Of a stretch of DNA of 64,000 nucleotides, positions 1 to 7,185 are shown in pieces. Position numbers and translations under genes: made by a program. Source of the stretch: Fictibacillus fluitans. GTDB lineage: Bacteria > Bacillota > Bacilli > Bacillales > Fictibacillaceae. The stretch covers positions 744,001-808,000 of the forward strand of contig NZ_JAUHTR010000001.1 of NCBI RefSeq assembly GCF_030418125.1, written 5' to 3'. A model generated the notes under the pieces. The model saw only the letters and a list, made by a program, of their open reading frames with translations, was not told the DNA's origin and searched no databases. The first letter of the stretch is position 1; each line of letters opens with the position of its first letter.

Positions 1-72
1 ACTTACTTCCCCATAAGTTCTTCCTCCGGTTTCTCCTCTCCCATCGCCTTAACGATAGTGATTGTTTACTAA
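1..72 (+). CDS. Possible C-terminal end of an upstream gene (left-truncated)
   Basis: Frame 1 is open from the first base to a TAA at 70-72 and encodes 23 residues ending in ALTIVIVY. A plus-strand intrinsic terminator follows 11 bases later, which is what the tail of a real plus-strand gene would look like. The fragment is too short to assign to a family; the hydrophobic end could be a membrane segment. A chance open frame cannot be excluded. Confidence 0.25.
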   Translation, partial: TYFPISSSSGFSSPIALTIVIVY

Positions 73-83
73 TCCTAAAGGCA

Positions 84-111
84 CCCCGCAGACGATCTGC
101 GGGGTTTTTTT
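84..111 (+). terminator. Intrinsic terminator
   Basis: Inverted repeat CCCCGCAGA/TCTGCGGGG with a two-base loop, followed by seven T on the plus strand. It would end a plus-strand transcript entering from the left edge. Confidence 0.8.
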
Positions 112-197
112 ATCCTTGTATGCCCCGTATTCCGCTCTCTTTTCAGCCTGTACCTTCTATGATACAGTTTTATATATGAAGGAGGCTTTATTTACTT

Positions 198-575
198 ATG
201 ATCCAGCGATTTATTGAACTAGGTGAAGGATATTCCGATATTTACGAACTTTTGGAGATTGCCCGTTCCAACGAAAAAAGAATCAGCCAATTGCTCTGCC
301 TGAAGACCGAGGTAAACGGACGAACGCAAGCCTCGTTACTTGTTGTTCTTCATCCTGCACCGGAAGGGAATTTTCAACCTCTCTACATGTGCCGTGAAGG
401 TGTTCCCGTTCCATCCAAGCGCTATGAGCTGTTTGAAGAGCTGTCCAAAGACACTGAGAAGGACATAATCACCTTTGACGTTAAGCCCTCTGGCACCTTT
501 CAGGAAAAGGAGCTTTACTATCATTACCTTACAGGCATCTTGCGATTGAATTACCTGATTCCACCGTTAACGTAA
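198..575 (+). CDS. Conserved Bacillaceae protein (DUF7147-like)
   Basis: A 125-residue soluble protein beginning MIQRFIELGEGYSDIYELLE, with no signal peptide or membrane segment. I recall short Bacillus proteins with this N-terminus that databases sometimes label methylthioribose kinase; at 125 residues it has no room for a kinase fold, so that label should not be trusted. The start is ATG 198; a GGAGG lies about 12 bases upstream, a little far for a typical site. The gene is monocistronic, between the terminator at 84 and a bidirectional terminator at 590, and converges on ylbG. Function unknown. Confidence 0.75.
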   Translation: MIQRFIELGEGYSDIYELLEIARSNEKRISQLLCLKTEVNGRTQASLLVVLHPAPEGNFQPLYMCREGVPVPSKRYELFEELSKDTEKDIITFDVKPSGTFQEKELYYHYLTGILRLNYLIPPLT

Positions 576-589
576 TAATTTTTTATGTA

Positions 590-631
590 AAAAAGATGAC
601 CCCTTCCAAAATCCGTGGGTCATCACTTTTT
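590..631. terminator. Bidirectional terminator between convergent genes
   Basis: GATGACCC ... GGGTCATC stem with an A-run on the left and a T-run on the right, so it can act for the plus-strand gene ending at 575 and for ylbG ending at 630 on the minus strand. It touches the last bases of ylbG. Confidence 0.75.
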
Positions 632-905
632 ATAATCCCATTTTGTAATCGTATTCCTTTGCTTTATCCGGGATTTTGCTCTCATATTCTGTTTTAATTT
701 CATGTTTGTGGGATCTCTTGACTTCTTTTACGAAATGAAGGGATTCCAGTTTGTTGGCTACTTCATCAAGTTTTGCAGCATCACAATAAATGACGGCATA
801 TTTCATTCGTTTTGAAATGTAATGGACATTTCCGTACCGCCGCAGCTGCTTGGAAAATTTCAGAGAATGCAAATAGACCGCAAGACCCATTCGATTACCT
901 ATCAT
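630..905 (-). CDS. ylbG: YlbG, DUF2129 family protein
   Basis: A 91-residue cytosolic protein matching the YlbG (DUF2129/UPF0298) family in length and in the region [20 protein letters not shown]. Its biochemical role is not established. I place the start at ATG 905, because AAAGGAG lies six bases upstream; an in-frame ATG at 926 would put the Shine-Dalgarno inside the gene. In B. subtilis ylbG sits next to ylbF as it does here, although a plus-strand gene (996-1322) separates the two in this genome. Confidence 0.88.
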   Translation of the reverse strand: MIGNRMGLAVYLHSLKFSKQLRRYGNVHYISKRMKYAVIYCDAAKLDEVANKLESLHFVKEVKRSHKHEIKTEYESKIPDKAKEYDYKMGL

Positions 906-995
906 AATGTACTCCTTTAACACCATCTTTTCATTAGTCTAGCATGATTAAGAGCGCCCTGCAATTTAATCCCAAATTGGAAAGGGGAAAGCAAA

Positions 996-1322
996 ATGAA
1001 TCTCGATGATATATGGACCCGTTTTCTTGAAGCATTCAGCCAGGCTGACTTTATCGTTTCCGTTGAAAAAAAATTAGTTGCCGGGCTCCCGTTCCTTTAT
1101 ATCGTGGCCGGGAACACTGTATCTTCAGAGATCATTGAAGAAACGATTAAACAGGAAGCCATCCATGCAATGAAAGGAAAGCGGCTTAATGCCGAAATCA
1201 TCTTCGTGCGAAAAGAGGCTTCACTGTTTGTTTACCGTTTTCGGTTTCTTGTTCCACAGGAAAAAATGTTTTGCTGCGGCAACCTTTGCGAAGATTGTAT
1301 ACGCTACCAAACAGCTACATGA
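996..1322 (+). CDS. Uncharacterised protein with a C-terminal cysteine cluster
   Basis: A 108-residue protein with a well-placed GGAAAGGGG ribosome site before ATG 996. No family is recognised. Residues 1-90 look like a small alpha/beta domain. The end carries a compact cluster, Cys93, Cys94, Cys98 and Cys101 (CCGNLCEDC), which could bind a metal or an Fe-S cluster. It lies between ylbG and ylbF, convergent with ylbF, whose own product ends in a cysteine cluster. A small AAGAGCTC/GAGCTCTT hairpin at 1325-1343 separates the two stop codons. A shared role with RicF is speculative. Confidence 0.7.
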   Translation: MNLDDIWTRFLEAFSQADFIVSVEKKLVAGLPFLYIVAGNTVSSEIIEETIKQEAIHAMKGKRLNAEIIFVRKEASLFVYRFRFLVPQEKMFCCGNLCEDCIRYQTAT

Positions 1323-1343
1323 AATAAGAGCTCTATTGAGCTC

Positions 1344-1784
1344 TTATCCGCAGCTGCACCCGCCTCCGCTTCCGCAGCCTCCAGCACAGCTTTTTGAATC
1401 AAAAAAGGGATTTCCAGTAGGAACTTTAATATGCTCAGATACCCCGCCGGCAATAAGCGAGCTGCATTCGTTCAGCAGACTCTCAAGCTCCTTCTCGGCT
1501 TTTTTAAAGCTGGAGATTGTTTCGTTAAAGTCAAGCTCCCGTTTCAACACCCTCACATTCGTGGATACTGTTTTATAGTCAGGGTGGTATTTTCCAAACC
1601 GCTGAACTTCTTCATACAGTTCTTTCACCTTGTTGAATTCCTTGATCAATTTTTGTGCTTCTGTATCTTGTTCCAAATTATATTTACTCACCCGGTATTG
1701 AATGGCAGCCTCTGATTCGGCTATCATTTTCCCGAGAAAATAGGACTCATCCAAAAGACTTATGTCTAATACTGTTCCCAGCAT
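1344..1784 (-). CDS. ricF: RicF (YlbF), subunit of the Ric Fe-S complex
   Basis: A 146-residue helical protein of the YlbF/YmcA family. In B. subtilis, RicF, RicA (YmcA) and RicT (YaaT) form a cytoplasmic complex holding [4Fe-4S] clusters. That complex works with RNase Y in mRNA maturation and is needed for sporulation, competence and biofilm formation. The first 110 residues carry the helical family domain. The extreme C-terminus is Gly- and Cys-rich, with Cys133, Cys137, Cys143 and Cys145, consistent with cluster ligands. Start ATG 1784 follows AAGGAGTGAGAGG. The partners are not in this window. Confidence 0.9.
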   Translation of the reverse strand: MLGTVLDISLLDESYFLGKMIAESEAAIQYRVSKYNLEQDTEAQKLIKEFNKVKELYEEVQRFGKYHPDYKTVSTNVRVLKRELDFNETISSFKKAEKELESLLNECSSLIAGGVSEHIKVPTGNPFFDSKSCAGGCGSGGGCSCG

Positions 1785-1942
1785 CCTCTCACTCCTTGAT
1801 GGGGTTTCCTTAAATTAGATATTTCTATCATTATAACTGAATATGAAACGAGTTAAAAGGAAAATAGCCTTTGGGATTGACTGCGATCTCCAAAAAAACG
1901 TATAATACTCTCGTTTGTATGATACTGAGAGTGAGGACAAGA

Positions 1943-2713
1943 ATGAAACTTGTAACGTTTAACCCCTTCCGGACGATTGGCATTCCCAATATCCAATATG
2001 TAAAACCTGATCATATGTTCAAAGAACTTGAAAAGATAAAACATGCGGATTTTCTATTATTTCCTGAAAACTGGCAGGTTAACTCCCTGGTTTATGGAAC
2101 GAAAAAAAGAATTTTCCCAAGCATTGAAAGCATCCAGCTCGGATACAGCAAAATGGAAATGACGAGAGCGCTGTGGACGGTGTGTCCCGAGAATGTACCT
2201 TATACTGAGATCCTTGGAAACTCAAAAGAAAGCAGACGAAAGGTGCTGGAAACCTTTCCTTTCCCGTTTGTCGCTAAAGAAATAAGAAACTCCATGGGAA
2301 AAGGCGTTTTTCTTATTAACAATGAAGAAGACTTTGAGAAGTATGCAGCAGCGAACGATGTCCTATATGTTCAGGAATATTTGCCGATCGACCGTGATCT
2401 CCGGGTATGCGTTGTAGGAGAAGAGATCATCGGCAGTTATTGGCGCATTGGAAGCAATGGTTTTCACAACAATGTCAGCCAGGGAGGCTCCATTTCCTTT
2501 GACCAGATTCCGGAAGAAGCCTTGGAGCTTGTCCTTCAGATCGCCAAAGCACTGAATATCAACCATGCGGGATTTGACATCGTGGCCGTAAATGGCAAGT
2601 ACTATATTCTTGAATTCAATGTTCTGTTTGGAAACCAGGCATTCCATCATCTTGAGGTTTCTCCCGAGAAAAAAATTTATGATTACCTGTTAAGGATGGA
2701 AAACCAGAACTAA
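1943..2713 (+). CDS. RimK-like ATP-grasp ligase
   Basis: A 256-residue protein with ATP-grasp features of the RimK/YheC type. A small N-terminal domain comes first. The nucleotide-binding segment follows (FVAKEIRNSMGKGVFLI, then the adenine-contacting VLYVQEYLP), and then a C-terminal Mg-binding stretch with FDIVAVNGKYYILEFN, whose acidic residue and Asn are the usual metal ligands. Such enzymes join a carboxylate to an amine through an acyl phosphate; the substrate here is unknown. The start is ATG 1943, behind GTGAGGACAAG; longer frames starting at 1871 lack a ribosome site. Monocistronic, between ylbF and ylbE and convergent with ylbE. Confidence 0.82.
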   Translation: MKLVTFNPFRTIGIPNIQYVKPDHMFKELEKIKHADFLLFPENWQVNSLVYGTKKRIFPSIESIQLGYSKMEMTRALWTVCPENVPYTEILGNSKESRRKVLETFPFPFVAKEIRNSMGKGVFLINNEEDFEKYAAANDVLYVQEYLPIDRDLRVCVVGEEIIGSYWRIGSNGFHNNVSQGGSISFDQIPEEALELVLQIAKALNINHAGFDIVAVNGKYYILEFNVLFGNQAFHHLEVSPEKKIYDYLLRMENQN

Positions 2714-2731
2714 TATATTTTTCTTTTATTT

Positions 2732-2768
2732 TAAGGAGAAGCCTATTTTGTTATAGGTCTTCTCCTTT
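2732..2768. terminator. Terminator overlapping the ylbE 3' end
   Basis: AAGGAGAAG-CCTAT / ATAGG-TCTTCTCCTT stem followed by TTTT on the plus strand. The right arm contains the last codons of ylbE, so the two convergent genes share this element. Confidence 0.65.
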
Positions 2769-2996
2769 TCCCATCATGCTTAAAAAGTCCATCATGAGTC
2801 CCACCGTTTTCACCTGATTGTGAAACTTATCGATTCGCTGGCCAAAGGTTCTTCCAAAGAAAACATCCGCTTCCTTTACCATTACTTCCAAAAGCATGGG
2901 GTTTCTTGAAAGGTCTCTGTACCATTTAGGCTGCTCCCTCATAAAAAACTTTAAGTCCGGCCTGCTGTGCAGATAATCAATGATTTCTTTCCTCAT
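2751..2996 (-). CDS. ylbE: YlbE-like protein
   Basis: An 81-residue protein of the YlbE-like family, a short Bacillaceae-specific family without known biochemistry. It is Trp/Tyr/Arg-rich near residues 24-30 (PKWYRDLSR) and has no signal or membrane segment. It lies 14 bases downstream of ylbD on the same strand, so the two probably form an operon. Start ATG 2996 follows AGGGGAGTGTGACCG. Confidence 0.88.
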   Translation of the reverse strand: MRKEIIDYLHSRPDLKFFMREQPKWYRDLSRNPMLLEVMVKEADVFFGRTFGQRIDKFHNQVKTVGLMMDFLSMMGKGEDL

Positions 2997-3010
2997 CGGT
3001 CACACTCCCC

Positions 3011-3445
3011 TTAGTCTTTATATGCTGAAAAATAATTCTCTTTTGATGTGGATGACGGACTCTCATACGTTTTAGAGCCTTGAAATTGTTTTATTAGCTG
3101 ATGAATCCCTTCAATTGCACCGCTGAACTGCGCTAAATGCTGGCCAATTTCACTGACATTTATATCCCGGAACATGCTAAAAAGGTCTCCGACCGTGATC
3201 TCTTTTTTTGTTTCTGATGCATCGGTCTCCTGCTTCTGCTTTCGCTCTCTCAGTCCTCTAAAATGAGTATTCTCTTCCTGTTTTTTTGGGTTTGATTTAT
3301 ATTCGTTCCAGATGTCATGGTGCTCTCCAAGGACGACCCAATCTTCGTATACATCCCTCCACGAACGCGTATTTGAACGGACTTCTCCAATCAGCTTAGG
3401 ATGTTTCTTAACAAATATGCGAAATGCCTCAACGTCCTTTTTCAT
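3011..3445 (-). CDS. ylbD: YlbD, putative spore coat-associated protein
   Basis: A 144-residue hydrophilic protein of the YlbD family, annotated in B. subtilis as a putative coat protein. The conserved N-terminus, MKKDVEAFRIFVKKHPKLI, and the motif RSWRDVYEDW are visible. The middle (residues 55-90) is charged and probably disordered, and the tail is Ser-rich. Start ATG 3445 follows GGGGGTGAGAAG. First gene of the ylbD-ylbE pair, divergent from the thioesterase gene at 3618. Experimental support for coat function is limited, to my knowledge. Confidence 0.85.
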   Translation of the reverse strand: MKKDVEAFRIFVKKHPKLIGEVRSNTRSWRDVYEDWVVLGEHHDIWNEYKSNPKKQEENTHFRGLRERKQKQETDASETKKEITVGDLFSMFRDINVSEIGQHLAQFSGAIEGIHQLIKQFQGSKTYESPSSTSKENYFSAYKD

Positions 3446-3617
3446 CTTCTCACCCCCGGCTGTCCTTCAACGATTCCAATTCACCTATTACATGATACAG
3501 TTCCGCCTATAAAAAGGTGCGCCTATTTTTTTGCAGAGTCCTTCATTGTGAAGCGATTCCATTTATGTCAATATAAAAGAGCAACAGTTCACTGCAACAG
3601 AGAGAGAGGGTTTGAAC

Positions 3618-4097
3618 ATGGACTTGACGAAAGAAATGGAAGCTTATTGGACCGAAGCATCAGAGGAAGAAAAAATGGTGCTTACCGGGATAATGAAAGG
3701 CCTGAAAAGAAAAAGAGAAACTACATATTCAACGTATATTTCCAGCCTGATGGATATGCAGCTGAGAAAGCTCAATGAAAACGCAGTGGAAATAACCATA
3801 CCCGTTACCCCTTTTTTAAACAATACCATTGGAATTGTTCATGGCGGCTTAACGGCTACTCTAATGGACACGGCTATGGGGACAGCTGCCAACCTGTCAT
3901 TGCCCGAAAATGCTGCAGCCGTTACATCGGAAATGAAGATTAACTACACCTCCCCCGGAACAGGAAAATACCTGCGCTGTGTCGCCCAGGTGCTTCACCA
4001 TGGCAAAAATGTCATCGTAACAGAAGCGAAGGTATATGGTGATCAAGAACAGCTCATATCCATATCAACCGGCACATTTTTTATCATAAAAAAATAA
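3618..4097 (+). CDS. PaaI-family hotdog thioesterase
   Basis: A 159-residue hotdog-fold protein. The family signature HGGLTATLMDTAMGTAA (about residues 75-91) contains the HGG motif and the acidic residue, Asp, of PaaI-type acyl-CoA thioesterases, which hydrolyse acyl-CoA esters in the cytoplasm. A typical second half (VTSEMKINYTSPGTGKYLRC) follows. ATG 3618 is chosen because GAGAGAGGG ends seven bases upstream; an in-frame TTG at 3612 would be only one base from it. The natural acyl-CoA substrate cannot be read from the sequence. Confidence 0.85.
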   Translation: MDLTKEMEAYWTEASEEEKMVLTGIMKGLKRKRETTYSTYISSLMDMQLRKLNENAVEITIPVTPFLNNTIGIVHGGLTATLMDTAMGTAANLSLPENAAAVTSEMKINYTSPGTGKYLRCVAQVLHHGKNVIVTEAKVYGDQEQLISISTGTFFIIKK

Positions 4098-4127
4098 GGA
4101 AAAGCCGCCCTGGCTTTTCCTTATTTT
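4094..4127. terminator. Bidirectional terminator
   Basis: AAGGAAAAGCC/GGCTTTTCCTT stem with A-rich left and T-rich right flanks, sitting exactly between the convergent thioesterase and ylbC genes. Confidence 0.8.
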
Positions 4128-5145
4128 ATGGTTTAATAAAATTTTGAGTATAGTAGCTGTCATAAACACCCACACCAAGCTCAGTATAATTCTCATTTAA
4201 AAGCGCTTCGCGGTGCCCCTGGCTGTTGAGCCAGCCCCCCACTGCCGCAAGGCCGTCCGTATACTTAGCTGCGATATTTTCCCCCGCCTGAGTATACTTA
4301 ACACCACCATCTTTCAGTCTGTCAGACAATTCTCCTGCTTTTGGGGAGGTATGGGAAAAATAATCAAGCTCGGCCATTTCTTTGCTGTGAAGATAAGCAA
4401 CTTTTGCTGTTTTGGCATCCCATTTCAAGGAAGCCAGCCCATGGTCTTGTCTGATGACATTGGTCAGATCCAAAATTTGTTTCTCCTGGCCTTCTTCGAT
4501 TTTGCGCTTCATGCCCCCTGTAAATTCAGGCTGGGGCTCCAGGGAGCCTCTGTAAACAACAGAATAGGGCCTTTGTGCCAGAAGTGTTTCTTTATCCATA
4601 TAACGGATGCTGAACAATTTCTGTGAAAATTTATCAAAATAAAGCTGAGCATAAATATCATTTAATGGGATCAGCGGGCGGGTATTCATTTCTTCCTCTG
4701 AAAGCTCAAAACGATAAAAGTCATTGCCCTGCTTAATATTTATCTCGCTTTTCACTTGTAAATTTTTCAGGATGGAAGTAACCGATTGACCAATTTTGAA
4801 TGGTTTCACCGGTACCCCTTTGCCTGCCGCAAATACCGTTACCACTTTATTGTTTTTAACACCCGCCTGCAGATAACCATCTGTGTCGGGGTAAATATAC
4901 CAGTCATAGCCATAGCCTGAAGGTTCCACTCTGTCGGCCGGACCGAGACGTTTGTTTAAATAATCCTTGCTCTTGCCCATAAAGTTGGCGACAGTCGATT
5001 TTTCAACACGTAATGTTTGAATACTTTCCTTCGGGATCCTCTGGTTGGTTTCCTCAGGTGAATGATTGGGATGCTGTTCACGGGTATCCAAAAAGAAAAA
5101 AATTGCAAGTAACCCCAAAAGCGTCAGAATTGCTGTTTTCTTCAA
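4126..5145 (-). CDS. ylbC: YlbC, membrane-anchored CAP-domain protein
   Basis: A 339-residue protein with an N-terminal membrane segment (residues 4-20, AILTLLGLLAIFFFLD), so it is exported or anchored outside the membrane. Residues about 55-190 match the CAP-associated N-terminal domain. Residues about 215-335 form a CAP/SCP (CRISP-like) domain with LDLTNVIRQDHGL, HSKEMAELDYFSH and AGENIAA. Bacterial CAP proteins are extracellular and of mostly unknown activity. The start is TTG 5145, with AAGGGAG seven bases upstream, and the K-K-T N-terminus fits a signal anchor. Its own terminator is at 4094. Confidence 0.88.
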   Translation of the reverse strand: MKKTAILTLLGLLAIFFFLDTREQHPNHSPEETNQRIPKESIQTLRVEKSTVANFMGKSKDYLNKRLGPADRVEPSGYGYDWYIYPDTDGYLQAGVKNNKVVTVFAAGKGVPVKPFKIGQSVTSILKNLQVKSEINIKQGNDFYRFELSEEEMNTRPLIPLNDIYAQLYFDKFSQKLFSIRYMDKETLLAQRPYSVVYRGSLEPQPEFTGGMKRKIEEGQEKQILDLTNVIRQDHGLASLKWDAKTAKVAYLHSKEMAELDYFSHTSPKAGELSDRLKDGGVKYTQAGENIAAKYTDGLAAVGGWLNSQGHREALLNENYTELGVGVYDSYYTQNFIKP

Positions 5146-5217
5146 AAGCTATACTCCCTTCAAATACATACCTTATTTAACTGTACTGTACTTTAAGGGA
5201 TTTTGTCCATTAAAGCG

Positions 5218-5248
5218 AAAAAAACACCCCGGGTATAGGGTGTTTTTT
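5218..5248. terminator. Terminator of ylbB
   Basis: AAAAAACACCC/GGGTGTTTTTT with an eight-base loop. The T-run on the minus strand would stop ylbB transcription, and the stem is symmetrical enough to act in both directions. Confidence 0.8.
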
Positions 5249-5260
5249 AAGGGGCCAAGA

Positions 5261-5689
5261 TTATTGGAGCTGATCTCTCTGCTCGGAAATTTCACTAAGA
5301 GCGACACCGGCTTTGGAATCAGATTCTTTATGCACCGCGATATCTCCAAGAGATACGATTCCAACCAGATCACTGTTTTCTACTATAGGAAGACGGCGGA
5401 TTTGATCTTGCGACATAAGCTTGGAAGCTTCTTCCACACTCATATCTGGCGAACCGGTGATCAGACGGCTGCTCATTACATCAGTCACCTTCGTTGATCC
5501 CTGTTTCTTTTCAGCCACAGCGCGGATGACAATATCGCGGTCGGTAATGACCCCAAGAAGTTTTTTCCCTTCACAAACGGGAATCACTCCTACATCGTCC
5601 TGCTTCATTTTTACGGCAGTTTCATAAATGCTGTCTTGTGGTGAGCAAGTATCCACATTTGTGGTCATAATGTCTCTTAATGTTTTCAT
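5261..5689 (-). CDS. ylbB: YlbB, tandem CBS-domain protein
   Basis: A 142-residue protein made of two CBS domains (about residues 7-60 and 70-125), with the repeated pattern GVITDRDIVIRAV and LVGIVSLGDIAV. A CBS pair binds adenine nucleotides and usually regulates a partner; no catalytic domain is attached. Start ATG 5689 follows AAGGGAGGATTTCTT. In B. subtilis ylbB lies between ylbA and ylbC, the same order as here. The ligand and target are unknown. Confidence 0.9.
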   Translation of the reverse strand: MKTLRDIMTTNVDTCSPQDSIYETAVKMKQDDVGVIPVCEGKKLLGVITDRDIVIRAVAEKKQGSTKVTDVMSSRLITGSPDMSVEEASKLMSQDQIRRLPIVENSDLVGIVSLGDIAVHKESDSKAGVALSEISEQRDQLQ

Positions 5690-5849
5690 AAGAAATCCTC
5701 CCTTTCAATTTTCTCATGTAGTTTGCACCGAGTAAGAAATTTTATACAGGACAGGATATGGGGAAATATTTTGACAACGATTGCATCTTCAAGATTTTCA
5801 TACTATCATAGAAAAGTAAAGGTTTACATGAACATTGGGAGGTAGTGTA

Positions 5850-6197
5850 ATGGTATTCGAAGAAAGCGGCCTAAAAGGGCAAGTTGTCCAATTTTCAATC
5901 CTGGAACATATTATGAATAACCACGGGATCGTCCGGGCTGGACAATGGGATTATGAAAGAATTACATACGATTATAAATTTGAAGACATGACAAATGGAG
6001 ACGTTTACTACTTGCGCTTCCCTTGCCTCGTGACAGAAGGCGAAATTGAACGCCCTTATGCAAAGGTTGAACTCGGCGATCCATATGTGGGAAAACACTA
6101 TTACCCGCACGGCGTGGAATATGACGAAGAATTCCCCAAGAATATCGTTGACCACTGCAAAAAGACCATCAACCTGGTTGCTGAAGAGATCAAGTAA
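5850..6197 (+). CDS. ylbA: YugN-like protein, probable YlbA
   Basis: A 115-residue soluble protein of the YugN-like family, identified from its recalled sequence character and its position next to ylbB, where B. subtilis carries ylbA. No activity is known. ATG 5850 is the start because TGGGAGGT ends about six bases upstream; a TTG at 5835 lies before the ribosome site. The last codons (VAEEIK and the stop) form the first copy of a 41-bp tandem repeat that continues for 220 bases downstream. Confidence 0.8.
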   Translation: MVFEESGLKGQVVQFSILEHIMNNHGIVRAGQWDYERITYDYKFEDMTNGDVYYLRFPCLVTEGEIERPYAKVELGDPYVGKHYYPHGVEYDEEFPKNIVDHCKKTINLVAEEIK

Positions 6198-6421
6198 GCT
6201 TCTGTGCCAGCAACCCTGTTGCTGAAGAAATCAAGTAAGCCTCTTTGCCAGCAACCTTGTTGCTGAAGAAATCAAGTAAGCTTCTTTGCCAGCAACCTTG
6301 TTGCTGAAGAAATCAAGTAAGCTTCTTTGCCAGCAACCCTGTTGCTGAAGAAATCAAGTATGCTTCTTTGCCAGCAACCCTGTTGCTGAAGAAATTAAGT
6401 AAGCTTCCTTATCAGCAAAAG
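6177..6421. repeat. Tandem 41-bp hairpin repeat array downstream of ylbA
   Basis: Six head-to-tail copies begin at 6177, 6218, 6259, 6300, 6341 and 6382; the last is diverged after about 30 bases. Every complete period is exactly 41 bp. Copy 1 includes the final six sense codons and stop of the preceding gene. Each unit starts with GTTGCTG and carries CAGCAAC at unit positions 32-38, which allows a 7-bp stem extendable by AAGAA/TTCTT. Across each junction CAGCAAC-CCT-GTTGCTG forms an alternative tight hairpin with a 3-base loop (CTT at some junctions). Because 41 is not a multiple of three, the array is not coding. Confidence 0.95.
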
Positions 6422-6459
6422 AATAACCCTTCCCGGTTGGGAAGGGTTATTCTTTTGCT
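6414..6459. terminator. Strong bidirectional terminator
   Basis: AGCAAAAGAATAACCCTTCC / GAAGGGTTATTCTTTTGCT, a stem of about 19 bp with a short loop. It closes the repeat array on the plus strand and the nucleotidyltransferase gene on the minus strand, and its right arm includes the last codons of that gene. Confidence 0.85.
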
Positions 6460-7172
6460 CTGCTTTTTCCGACCGAATAGCCTTCAAACAGCCGTCCGCC
6501 ATATGGCTCAAGTACGTTGTCGGCGAACCCAATTACCCGCTGCTTTTGTCGGGTTTTGTAATAATCGTCAAAAATTGAGACAAAGCACTCAGCAAACTCT
6601 TCATTGAACTCCTTGAGTGCTCTTACAATCCATTTACCTTCCCCGATCCAGCAGCCGTTGACACGGAGAACAAATTCATGTATCTTGGCGGCGAGCCTGG
6701 ATACCGTAAATAAATCTTCTGCCGGGTTGGTTGATCCTTCAAGATCATCCAGCAAGTTGGTTATTTCATACCGGGCAGAGTCCACTTCCTTGGATTGCCA
6801 TGGAAGCGGCCCTCTCTTCAGAAGTGCCAGTGCTTCATTTTTAATGGAGGCGGCCTGACCATTATCTTTAAGGATTATCCCTTCTGCACACATTTGTGGA
6901 AGCGAAGGACGTGCCCGGTCCCTGTTCTCTCTAAAGAAGTCTTTATACGTATGAAAGCTGTGAACAAACACTTCGATAGGCCAGCCAAATTCGACGAAGG
7001 ATTTTCGGTACGAATGCTCCAGGCTTCCCTCAAACACAATAATATCCAAATCAGAGCTTTCAGTAGCTTCCCCTCTTACAATGCTTCCAGCTAAAAATAC
7101 AACTTCTCCTGCAGGAAAATATTGATCAATAAATTTTTTTGCTGCATGTACCGCACTATCTCTTATCGTCAT
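6447..7172 (-). CDS. Nucleotidyltransferase-fold protein
   Basis: A 241-residue protein whose N-terminal third holds the polymerase-beta-type nucleotidyltransferase motif AGSIVRGEATESSDLDIIVF: Gly-Ser, Arg-Gly-Glu, and the two metal-binding Asp of SDLD. The remainder is helical, as in aminoglycoside-nucleotidyltransferase-like proteins, but the substrate cannot be inferred. I choose ATG 7172, which has AAGGAG nine bases upstream; an upstream ATG at 7199 would overlap the preceding acetyltransferase gene and lacks a ribosome site. It lies 13 bases downstream of that gene, suggesting co-transcription. Confidence 0.82.
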   Translation of the reverse strand: MTIRDSAVHAAKKFIDQYFPAGEVVFLAGSIVRGEATESSDLDIIVFEGSLEHSYRKSFVEFGWPIEVFVHSFHTYKDFFRENRDRARPSLPQMCAEGIILKDNGQAASIKNEALALLKRGPLPWQSKEVDSARYEITNLLDDLEGSTNPAEDLFTVSRLAAKIHEFVLRVNGCWIGEGKWIVRALKEFNEEFAECFVSIFDDYYKTRQKQRVIGFADNVLEPYGGRLFEGYSVGKSRAKE

Positions 7173-7185
7173 TGGAATGCGCTCC

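Noticed and set aside
6177-6421. CRISPR array.
   Set aside because: The repeats are directly adjacent with no spacers, each unit is 41 bp throughout and the first overlaps a coding sequence; no cas genes are present.
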